From NCBI RefSeq assembly GCF_003815715.1, contig NZ_CP033922.1:4326001-4390000 (forward strand): 64,000 nt of DNA, in the 5' to 3' direction. The stretch's first letter is position 1; the number at the start of each line of letters is the position of its first letter. A model generated the notes under the pieces. The model was not told where the DNA came from. It made no database searches and worked only from the letters and a program-made list of their open reading frames with translations. The stretch comes from Chryseobacterium sp. G0162. GTDB lineage: Bacteria > Bacteroidota > Bacteroidia > Flavobacteriales > Weeksellaceae. Position numbers and translations under genes: made by a program. Positions 26,818 through 33,929 of this stretch are shown in pieces.

Positions 26818-26891
26818 TGACCTCGACAGGATTCAAACCTGTAACCTTCTGAGCCGTAATCAGATGCGCTATTCAGTTGCGCCACGAGGCC
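26818..26891 (-). tRNA. tRNA-Arg (anticodon ACG)
   Basis: 74 bases, CCA not encoded. The acceptor arms GGCCTCG and CGAGGTC pair with one G-T. The D-arm is GCGC/GCGC. The anticodon stem is TCTGA/TCAGA with loop TTACGGC, giving anticodon ACG (reads CGU and, as inosine, CGC/CGA). The T-arm is ACAGG / CCTGT with loop TTTGAAT. The discriminator is A. All stems are intact. Its 3' end faces the defence island. Confidence 0.95.
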
Positions 26892-26918
26892 GTTTGTTAT
26901 CTTGTTGTTTAACGGTTG

Positions 26919-26926
26919 CAAATATA
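26919..26926 (-). promoter_or_regulatory. -7 box of tRNA-Arg
   Basis: TATATTTG on the minus strand, a full match to TAnnTTTG, 28 bases before the tRNA 5' end. No clear -33 element was seen. Confidence 0.45.
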
Positions 26927-26950
26927 CCACTTTTTTCCGTTCTTTGAAAG

Positions 26951-27997
26951 ATGAAACAGAAAATTTTACTTTTATTTACGGCATTTTCGCTAATTGCCTG
27001 TAAAAGAGAATCAAAAATTTCGTCCTCAGACTGGACGACTCTCTCAAATCGTACCCAATACAAGGAACAGTACGGAAATCTGGAGCTTAAATCGGGGAAT
27101 TTTACCTATAATTTTAAGCAAAATCAGACGCCTTTCAAGAAAATCATCCTTCTTAATGCCAGTATGGCGGGGTATATTTCAGAGATTGGAGCTGAAAATT
27201 TAATCATTGGGGTATCAAGTCCGGAGTACATTTATTCAGAAAAGATCCAGAATCTGATTAAAGAAGGAAAAATTCAGAATGTAGGAAGCGACCAGAAGTA
27301 TGATGTGGAGAAAATTATTTCCATAAAACCGGATGCTATTTTTACTAATTATATTGCAAGTTTTGATAACGCTTATCAGTTATTGAAGAACAATGGAATT
27401 CAGGTTATATTCCTTGATGAATATATGGAGCAGCAGCCATTGCAAAAAACCGCTTACATTAAACTGTTCGGAGAGCTTTTTGGAAAGGAGAAAGAAGCCG
27501 AAGCTAAGTATCAGGAAGTGGAAAAAAACTATAATGACCTGAAACAATTGGCGTTAAAAGCAAAAGAAAAGCCTGTTGTTTTAGCCAATGAAATGTATGG
27601 CGATGTTTGGTATCTGCCGGGTGGAAATACTTCAGTAGCTCATTATATTGCCGATGCTAATGCAACTTATATTATGAAAGATAATAAGGATGAAAAAGCG
27701 CTGACGATGAGTTTTGAAGAAGTGTATGCTAAAACAAATGGCGTTCAATACTGGGTAAATGCAGGAAATCACACTTCAAAAAAGGAAATGTTGAAAATGA
27801 ATCCTTTTTATGGAAAACTGGAGGTGTTCAATAAAGGAAAGCTGTATACAATGGCAGGAAAAGAGAGAGAGAAAGCCAATGATTTCTTTGAAAGCGGTGT
27901 GGTAAGAGCAGATATAATCCTTAAAGATTATATTAAAATCTTCCATCCTGAACTTTTACCGGATTATCAGCTTACTTATATGAAAGAATTGCAGTAA
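26951..27997 (+). CDS. Substrate-binding lipoprotein of an iron/cobalamin-type ABC transporter
   Basis: 348 residues; lipoprotein signal ending SLIAC (Cys17). The fold is that of the Fe3+-siderophore/vitamin B12 binding family (BtuF/FepB, PeriBP_2): MAGYISEIGAENLIIGVSSP, then VEKIISIKPDAIFTNY, a long linker helix, and a C-terminal lobe with NPFYGKLEVFNKGKLYTM. It should bind its ligand at the outer face of the inner membrane and deliver it to an importer. No permease or ATPase gene is next to it; mtgA follows 43 bases later. The ligand (siderophore, haem or cobalamin) cannot be decided. Confidence 0.85.
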   Translation: MKQKILLLFTAFSLIACKRESKISSSDWTTLSNRTQYKEQYGNLELKSGNFTYNFKQNQTPFKKIILLNASMAGYISEIGAENLIIGVSSPEYIYSEKIQNLIKEGKIQNVGSDQKYDVEKIISIKPDAIFTNYIASFDNAYQLLKNNGIQVIFLDEYMEQQPLQKTAYIKLFGELFGKEKEAEAKYQEVEKNYNDLKQLALKAKEKPVVLANEMYGDVWYLPGGNTSVAHYIADANATYIMKDNKDEKALTMSFEEVYAKTNGVQYWVNAGNHTSKKEMLKMNPFYGKLEVFNKGKLYTMAGKEREKANDFFESGVVRADIILKDYIKIFHPELLPDYQLTYMKELQ

Positions 27998-28040
27998 CTC
28001 GGACTATTTGCTTATTTTTGCCTTTCCTTTTTATAAAGTT

Positions 28041-28685
28041 ATGTGGAAAAGAATTAAACAATTTATTTTCATCGTTCTTGTATTGAACGTAGTTTTCATC
28101 ATCTGGGGAAGATTTTTTAATCCACCCATTACCTTTACCCAGATAGGAGGCCTTTTTGAGTACGGAAAATTACACAGAGACTATATTTCCTATGATGAAA
28201 TGGGAAGTAATGTAAAAAAAGCAGTGATTGCTTCAGAAGACCAGAAATTCTTTGACCATAACGGTTTTGATTATACCGCCATTGAAAAAGCAATGAAGTA
28301 TAACGAAAAAGGTAAAAAAATTAGAGGAGGAAGTACTATTTCTCAGCAGACTGCAAAGAATGTTTTCCTTTGGCAGGGAAGAAGCTGGATAAGAAAAGGA
28401 TTGGAAGCCGTTTATACTTTCATTATCGAGAAAGTATGGAGTAAAGATATTATCCTTGAAAGATACCTGAATTCCATTGAAATGGGTCAGGGTGTATTTG
28501 GTGTAGAAGCAGCAGCACAATATTATTTCGGTAAATCATCCAAAGATCTGAGTACCTCAGATGCAGCCTGGATTGCTGCTGTATTACCGAATCCGAAGAA
28601 ATATGATCCAAAGAACCCATCTCCTTATTTGAGAAAGAAACACAATTGGATCATGAGACAGATGAGGAATGTAAGTTTGAAATAG
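28041..28685 (+). CDS. mtgA: Monofunctional peptidoglycan glycosyltransferase
   Basis: 214 residues from the ATG at 28041; an upstream in-frame ATG at 28008 would add a poor extension. One N-terminal transmembrane helix (FIFIVLVLNVVFIIW) anchors a GT51 domain that polymerises lipid II into glycan strands. Family motifs are intact: ASEDQKFFDHNGFD with catalytic Glu66, RGGSTISQQTAKN, IRKGLEAVYTFIIEK and ILERYLNSIEMGQGVFG. There is no transpeptidase domain, so this is MtgA and not a class A penicillin-binding protein. It lies between the binding-protein gene and the 'SpecificRecomb' gene in a close tandem array. Confidence 0.94.
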   Translation: MWKRIKQFIFIVLVLNVVFIIWGRFFNPPITFTQIGGLFEYGKLHRDYISYDEMGSNVKKAVIASEDQKFFDHNGFDYTAIEKAMKYNEKGKKIRGGSTISQQTAKNVFLWQGRSWIRKGLEAVYTFIIEKVWSKDIILERYLNSIEMGQGVFGVEAAAQYYFGKSSKDLSTSDAAWIAAVLPNPKKYDPKNPSPYLRKKHNWIMRQMRNVSLK

Positions 28686-28698
28686 TATCTTTGTACTA

Positions 28699-30735
28699 AT
28701 GAAATTCTTTAATTCCAGCACAAATTTTGAGTCAGTTCTTAAAAAATACTTTTCTTTTAAGAACGAAACCCTTTCTTTGGAACCCTTTGCAGAGTTGTTA
28801 GAGAGTGTAAAAAGGGCGGACTTTACAGATGTGCTTAACTTTCTCAGAAACAATCCGAATTTTGCGGAAAACTTCAAACATTATATTCATAATATTTTTA
28901 AAGGAAGACCATTCAACCTGTCCTTGACGGAAGCCAATATTCTTTCTGAAAATGCCTTCTTCCCGGAGCTTAAAAAAAGAATCCTGAATAAGGTCCTGCC
29001 ACCTGTAGAAAATGAGAAAACAGTGTGGTACATGATTGATAATGTAAGTTTCAGACCTAAAACCGACCTGAAATACCTTCACAATCTTCCGGAAAATGAG
29101 GTTAATGAATTCCTGGCACTCATTGGAGCTTCAGATTTTATCATAAAACCTAATGTAAAAAAGGAACTGATCTTTTCTATGAATATCCTTTCTTGGAGGG
29201 TGACAGGAATGGCGATGGAAGTAGAAGTCGTAAGAATGGCGCCTCAGTACAGGAATCTTTCTAATCCATTTTTAGCGCTACAAAACGAATTGGAAGCCCT
29301 GGCAGATGACCTTGTTAAAGATCCTGAACTACAGTTGCATTCCAAAGACAGCCGGTATAAGCAGATTAAAATTTATTCGGAACAATGTCTGGAATTCGTG
29401 AATATAGCCTTTAAAAATTCAGCTAAATATGGGATTTCAGGAAAGATCAACCAATCATTGCTGAAGATTCGTCAGCAGACTGAGAGAATTTATGAGATTG
29501 TACAGCTGTTGATTATTGATAGTGAAGAAGATGTTCTTGTAAAATCAAAACAGCTGATTTTTAATATCCTGAATTATAAATCTCACAAAAATAATATTGC
29601 AGACCTTATCAACGATAGCACCCGACTGATTTCCCACCTTATTACCAATCACACTGCGGAAGCCGGAACGCATTATATTACCTCTACAAGAAAGGAATAT
29701 ATGACGATGTTCTACAAGGCGAGTGGGGGTGGAATTATCGTAGGGGCACTCTGTGTTCTGAAAATGTTATACGGATATATCCCCGGAAGTGATTTCTCTC
29801 ATGCATTTTTATATTCGATGAACTATGCGATGGGATTTGTGATGATCTATCTGATGGGATTCACGCTGGCCACAAAACAGCCGGCAATGACTGCTGCAAC
29901 CATGACTAAAGTGTTGTCTGAAGAAGGAAACAGCCAAAGAAACAATACCGAATTTGCCCATCTTGTATCCAAATTGTTCCGAAGTCAGTTTATTGCTTTC
30001 GTAGGAAACGTTTTGCTTGCATTTCCGGTAGCGCTTGCCATTATTTATGGGTTGGATGTATTCTTTTCACAAAACCTTGCGGTTGACAGATCAGATAAAT
30101 TATTAAAAGACCTTGATCCTTTTAAATCGAAAGCTATTCTTCATGCGAGTATTGCAGGTTTCTATCTTTTTATTTCAGGGATTATTTCAGGAAATATAGG
30201 GAACAATTCTGTATTCTATCAGATTCCGGAGAGAATTGCCAAAAACCTTTCGATCCGAAGCTTTTTTGGTAAGAAATTCGCGAAGGGGTTATCAAAATAT
30301 TATGCTAAGAACTGGCCGGGAATCGTTTCTAATTTCTGGTTTGGGGTTTTCCTTGGTGCTACGGCACCTGTAGGGTTATTCTTCGGGCTTGATCTCGATA
30401 TCAGACACATTACCTTTGCTGCAGGAAACTTTGCTCTGGGATTGTATGGAAAAGATTTCTCTGTAGATTCTTATACATTCTGGATGTCCTTTTTTACTGT
30501 TTTTCTAATTGGTTTCTTCAACTTTCTGGTGAGTTTCAGTTTATCTATGTTTCTGGCATTTAGATCAAGAAAAATGAACTTTGGACAGGTAAGTGAGATC
30601 TATAAGGAGATCTTCAGGTATTTTGTAAAACATCCACTGAAATTCTTCCTTCCCTTGCGTTCAGGATTAGACAAAAAAGCAGATGATCTGATGAGCAGTA
30701 CGATCTCTCATAAGTCGGAAGAGAAGGATCATTAA
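28699..30735 (+). CDS. 'Site-specific recombinase' (SpecificRecomb/Gcr family) membrane protein
   Basis: 678 residues. The first 340 or so are soluble and helical. The C-terminal half has about seven or more hydrophobic helices (GGGIIVGALCVLKML, FVMIYLMGFTLATKQPAMTA, FIAFVGNVLLAFPVALAI, FWMSFFTVFLIGFFNF). The ATKQPAMTAATM stretch after the second helix is typical of the family. The database name goes back to a neisserial gene (gcr), but the protein has none of the motifs of serine or tyrosine recombinases. An inner-membrane role is far more likely; true function unknown. It starts 13 bases after mtgA, so it is probably in one operon with it. Confidence 0.85.
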   Translation: MKFFNSSTNFESVLKKYFSFKNETLSLEPFAELLESVKRADFTDVLNFLRNNPNFAENFKHYIHNIFKGRPFNLSLTEANILSENAFFPELKKRILNKVLPPVENEKTVWYMIDNVSFRPKTDLKYLHNLPENEVNEFLALIGASDFIIKPNVKKELIFSMNILSWRVTGMAMEVEVVRMAPQYRNLSNPFLALQNELEALADDLVKDPELQLHSKDSRYKQIKIYSEQCLEFVNIAFKNSAKYGISGKINQSLLKIRQQTERIYEIVQLLIIDSEEDVLVKSKQLIFNILNYKSHKNNIADLINDSTRLISHLITNHTAEAGTHYITSTRKEYMTMFYKASGGGIIVGALCVLKMLYGYIPGSDFSHAFLYSMNYAMGFVMIYLMGFTLATKQPAMTAATMTKVLSEEGNSQRNNTEFAHLVSKLFRSQFIAFVGNVLLAFPVALAIIYGLDVFFSQNLAVDRSDKLLKDLDPFKSKAILHASIAGFYLFISGIISGNIGNNSVFYQIPERIAKNLSIRSFFGKKFAKGLSKYYAKNWPGIVSNFWFGVFLGATAPVGLFFGLDLDIRHITFAAGNFALGLYGKDFSVDSYTFWMSFFTVFLIGFFNFLVSFSLSMFLAFRSRKMNFGQVSEIYKEIFRYFVKHPLKFFLPLRSGLDKKADDLMSSTISHKSEEKDH

Positions 30736-30760
30736 AATAAAGAAGCGAAAATAAAATAGA

Positions 30761-30788
30761 AAAGTCCCGATAGAGTACGGGATTTTTT
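30761..30788 (+). terminator. Rho-independent terminator
   Basis: AAAGTCCCG (30761-30769) pairs with CGGGATTTT (30778-30786), with one G-T pair and an 8-base loop, followed by a short T run. It closes the binding protein-mtgA-SpecificRecomb array. Confidence 0.75.
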
Positions 30789-30855
30789 ATGATAATAAAT
30801 TCTCAATAATGTGAATTAAAAATAATTGTTTACTTTGGCTAAAAATTATTTCGCC

Positions 30856-31241
30856 GTGGTAAGATTTGATATTTTATGGAAGAATCATCCTGGAACATTT
30901 AAACTATGCAATGTTACAGAGTTTCCCAACCAGTGTGCCATACGCATGAGTGAAGCATTCGGTAAATCAGGAGTAGATTTGACTTCCTTTTCCGGAGAAG
31001 ATGTTGGGAAAAGCATGAAGATAAATTTAGACATATCCTGAGAGCTCAGGAATTGGCTGATTGGGTAGATAAACATCCCGAGGTTTTTGGAAATACATTG
31101 AAACTTTCAATAAAAAAATATCCTAAAATGGATAGTAAGAGTTTTAAGCATAAAGGATTGATTTTCATAAAAGATGGCTGGGGAGCTACTGATCACATTG
31201 ATTTGTGGGATGTCGAAATATGGTTCTGGCCATTAATTTAA
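30856..31241 (+). pseudogene. Tae4-like peptidoglycan amidase, frameshifted
   Basis: Two frames together make one Tae4-family (NlpC/P60-type) amidase. The first frame, usable start GTG at 30856 (a TTG lies at 30826), has FDILWKNHPG and the catalytic motif NQCAIRMSEAF. It stops at 31041. The second frame continues from about 31010 with KHEDKFRHILRAQELADWV and ends with the His motif TDHIDLWDV. A single-base deletion in the GGGAAAA run near 31006-31012 explains the shift. Catalytic Cys and His are both kept. Intact relatives cut the peptide stem of peptidoglycan in rivals, often via type VI secretion. The run of A bases means a sequencing error is possible, in which case the gene is intact. Confidence 0.75.
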
Positions 31242-31252
31242 ATGCTTTTGAT

Positions 31253-31729
31253 ATGAAAACACTAGTTTATATTTCTGCTATTATTTTATGTTTGCAGGCT
31301 TGCAAGGATAAAAAAGAAACATCAGAAGAAAATCAGACAATGGTAATAACGGATACCACCAGAATTAATGGGGTTCTATTGAAACTAATAGATGATAATG
31401 GAGTAGGAAAATTAAAAATTACGCCTGATAAATATAAATTGTCAGGGAATATAGAAGTTAAGTCTCCTTGCTATTTCTTAAGGTACAATGGAAAAGTAGC
31501 TTCCTACACATATCCAGACTTTAATGTTCAAAAGATCATAATCATATTGGGAGCAACTAAAAAAGATCGTCTGAATAAAATTACCGGAACCGAAATTCAA
31601 GGGCTTTTATTTAAAAATGATAGCATAAAAATTGCTGGAGTTTTAAAAAACTACAGTCCAATTAATCCGGAAACTGGAATTGATGAAAAAGATTATTGGG
31701 GATTGGCTTCAGGAATATATGAAAAATAG
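31253..31729 (+). CDS. Lipoprotein, candidate immunity protein for the Tae4-like amidase
   Basis: 158 residues from the ATG at 31253, chosen because it directly precedes a lipoprotein signal (MKTLVYISAIILCLQACKD, Cys17); the frame is open 16 codons further upstream without a signal. The mature part is a beta-rich, periplasm-facing domain with no recognised family. It begins 12 bases after the amidase reading frame ends, which is the usual place of an immunity gene, and the location would suit one since Tae4 acts in the periplasm. It does not visibly match the known Tai4 family, so the role is inferred from position only. Confidence 0.65.
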   Translation: MKTLVYISAIILCLQACKDKKETSEENQTMVITDTTRINGVLLKLIDDNGVGKLKITPDKYKLSGNIEVKSPCYFLRYNGKVASYTYPDFNVQKIIIILGATKKDRLNKITGTEIQGLLFKNDSIKIAGVLKNYSPINPETGIDEKDYWGLASGIYEK

Positions 31730-31759
31730 AAGGTAATAAACTTTATTGGAATCTTACTT

Positions 31760-32053
31760 TTAAAGGATTTGCAGATTATCAAATTTATCCTCCCCAAACT
31801 TATCCTGAAACTTTTTCAGGTAAAAGCTTTTACGCATTTTAAAATCATTCTTTAGCAAAGGAGAATCAATTTTAATAATGATGCATTTATTTTCAATATT
31901 CACACTTCTGATTTCATTGAACAGACTTTGATCTAAATAATCTTCAAGAAAATCTTTAATATCAAAAGCCACAAGTTTATCTTCAAAACCATAGATTCTT
32001 GCAAAAGATTTTACGAGTTCCGAAGATTGGTATTCGCGTTTTTTCTTCTTCAT
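31760..32053 (-). CDS. DUF721 (DciA-like) protein
   Basis: 97 residues from the ATG at 32053; a longer frame reaches into recF but has no reason to be used. The pattern (KKREYQSSELVKSFARIYGF, VWK-like core replaced by VNIENKCIIIKIDSPLLKND, then a basic helix) is the DUF721 family, whose members include DciA, the DnaB helicase loader/operator of many bacteria. DUF721 genes lie beside recF in many Bacteroidota, and this one starts 19 bases after the recF stop. Nucleic-acid binding through a KH-like fold is likely; whether it acts as DciA here is not proven. Confidence 0.8.
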   Translation of the reverse strand: MKKKKREYQSSELVKSFARIYGFEDKLVAFDIKDFLEDYLDQSLFNEIRSVNIENKCIIIKIDSPLLKNDFKMRKSFYLKKFQDKFGEDKFDNLQIL

Positions 32054-32072
32054 AATTGTGTTGTCTGGTTCG

Positions 32073-33152
32073 TTATATCTCAAAAATAATACTTTCTTCA
32101 TTAATCTTTTTCACCACACTTTCTGTACGTTCTCTATGCGTATCGGTAATGAAAATTTGCCCGAAGCTTTCACGATTCACTAATTCAATTAATTGAGAAA
32201 CTCTGGTGTCATCAAGCTTATCAAAAATATCATCCAACAACAGAATGGGTGTTTTCTTAGTCAGTTCTTTAACAAGACTCATCTGAGCAAGCTTTAAAGA
32301 AATCAGGAAAGATTTCTGCTGTCCCTGAGACCCCATTTTTTTGATCAGAATGCTGTCCATTTCAAAAAGAAGGTCATCTTTATGAATTCCTTTGGATGTG
32401 TACGTTAACATACGGTCTTTTTCCAGGCTTTCTTTTAAAAGATCCTCAAAAGTATTTTCCAGCAAGTGAGATTCATAGATCACAGATACTGTTTCTTTTC
32501 CACCTGAAATAATTTGATAAAAATTCTGAACAATAGGATTAAGCTGCTCTACAAATACTTTCCTCTTATTGAAAATTTTAGTCCCGAATTTTGTAATCGG
32601 ATCATCATAGATTTCTAACGAATCTTTATCCCAGGTTCTGTTTTTAGCAAAATACTTCAGTAAAGCATTTCGCTGCTGGATCGTTTTTTGGTATTGAATC
32701 AGGTCAAAAAGATATTCAGAATCCGTTTGAGAAATCATGGCGTCCAGAAACTTTCTTCTGCTTTCTCCGGAATCGGAAATAAGGTTAGAATCGTAAGGTG
32801 AAATCATGACACTTGGAAGATAACCAATATGATCGGCAAGCCTGTCATAGCTTTTATCATTCTTTTTTATCACCTTTTTAGCTTCTTTCGGCTGGGTAAT
32901 TCTGATATTATCTTCACCGTCTTCATTCCGGATCTCTGCATCAATTGTGAAAAAATCCTCCTCTTTTTTGATGTTGTTGAAATCCGTATTTCCCAAAAAG
33001 CTTTTACCTACTGATAAATAATGAAGAGCATCCAGAATATTGGTTTTACCTACACCATTATTTCCCACAAAACAGTTGATCTGGGGGGAAAATTCGAACT
33101 TTTTCTCAGAATGGTTCTTGAAATTGTATAGCGAAAGCTTCTTGATAATCAT
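32073..33152 (-). CDS. recF: DNA replication/repair protein RecF
   Basis: 359 residues, the normal length. SMC-like ATPase that loads RecA at single-strand gaps with RecO and RecR. The start MIIKKLSLYNFKNH is typical; Walker A GNNGVGKTN lies at 29-37, the ABC signature MGSQGQQKSF near 275, and Walker B PILLLDDIFDKLD near 305, followed by a D-loop and the FITDTH switch. It sits 3 bases after the UbiA-like gene and 19 bases before the DUF721 gene on the same strand, so the three are likely co-transcribed. Confidence 0.96.
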   Translation of the reverse strand: MIIKKLSLYNFKNHSEKKFEFSPQINCFVGNNGVGKTNILDALHYLSVGKSFLGNTDFNNIKKEEDFFTIDAEIRNEDGEDNIRITQPKEAKKVIKKNDKSYDRLADHIGYLPSVMISPYDSNLISDSGESRRKFLDAMISQTDSEYLFDLIQYQKTIQQRNALLKYFAKNRTWDKDSLEIYDDPITKFGTKIFNKRKVFVEQLNPIVQNFYQIISGGKETVSVIYESHLLENTFEDLLKESLEKDRMLTYTSKGIHKDDLLFEMDSILIKKMGSQGQQKSFLISLKLAQMSLVKELTKKTPILLLDDIFDKLDDTRVSQLIELVNRESFGQIFITDTHRERTESVVKKINEESIIFEI

Positions 33153-33155
33153 TCG

Positions 33156-33911
33156 TCAAAAATACTCCATTATTAGTAAAAATAAAAAAGGAAGTGCGGA
33201 ACAAGTTTCCACTCCGAATGAAAAATAAGTGTCATCTCTTTTGTTTTCAGAGAAATAAATAAAAATATATGTGATAATACTGGATAGAAAAAATGCAGCA
33301 GCGTATAGTGGTTTTAGGTAAAAAACTCCAATAAGACTGCTTATGAAAACCATACCGTATGCAATATACTTTGTATTTTGGACGCCAATCAACATAGGGA
33401 AAGTCTTTACCGTATCACTATTCATATCCCGAATATCAAAGGGAAGTACCAATGCCGTAATATAAAAGAAACTGATAAGGAAAATAGGCAGGCTGAACTC
33501 TGGAAGGGTAAGCCAACAGTTGACCAACGCCCAGACCAGTCCTACATAAAATACTTTCAGTAAAGGTATTTTCCGGATGTAAACATCCAGAAAAAAACTA
33601 TTGTATAATAGTCCCAGGATAACAATGATAAACCATTTCAGTAATCTTACCTCATTGTGATTATGAATGATTAAAAAAGCACAGACAATCCCGGCAACAG
33701 CATTAAGGACCAATATTCTGAAAAAATATTTAGTGTATTGGTACTTCGTATAAATATACCCACTGAAATAGGTGATGAAAATCAGAAGAATAGTAGGGAA
33801 ACGGAATGTGTTTTGCTCTTTCATGAAAAATACTGCAAAAAGAGTTCCCATTAAGGAGACATAAATTTGACTGTCTATGACGGTTTTTTTCAGTATTTTT
33901 ATAATATTCAT
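33156..33911 (-). CDS. UbiA-like integral membrane protein
   Basis: 251 residues with about eight hydrophobic helices. LPFDIRDMNSDTVKTFPMLIG in the second half resembles the second aspartate motif of UbiA prenyltransferases (DxRDxxxD..G..TLP..lG). The first motif, normally NDxxD, is not seen in the expected place (YNSFFLDVYIRKIPLLK). It may be a divergent or inactive family member. Its start is 18 bases from the start of the divergent macroglobulin gene; it lies 3 bases before recF. Substrate unknown. Confidence 0.6.
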   Translation of the reverse strand: MNIIKILKKTVIDSQIYVSLMGTLFAVFFMKEQNTFRFPTILLIFITYFSGYIYTKYQYTKYFFRILVLNAVAGIVCAFLIIHNHNEVRLLKWFIIVILGLLYNSFFLDVYIRKIPLLKVFYVGLVWALVNCWLTLPEFSLPIFLISFFYITALVLPFDIRDMNSDTVKTFPMLIGVQNTKYIAYGMVFISSLIGVFYLKPLYAAAFFLSSIITYIFIYFSENKRDDTYFSFGVETCSALPFLFLLIMEYF

Positions 33912-33929
33912 TTATCAAAATTAATATAT

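Noticed and set aside
26818..26891. tRNA-Arg as the exact attachment site of the island
   Set aside because: Tyrosine integrases, not large serine recombinases, normally use tRNA 3' ends. No copy of the tRNA 3' end was found at the left border, only a weak 14-base resemblance.
26730..27063. Minus-strand frames across tRNA-Arg
   Set aside because: They read through a complete tRNA gene and its terminator, so they are not coding.
28699..30735. A DNA recombinase role, and thus a mobile element at 29-31 kb
   Set aside because: No catalytic serine or tyrosine recombinase motif; several membrane helices; neighbours are cell-wall genes.
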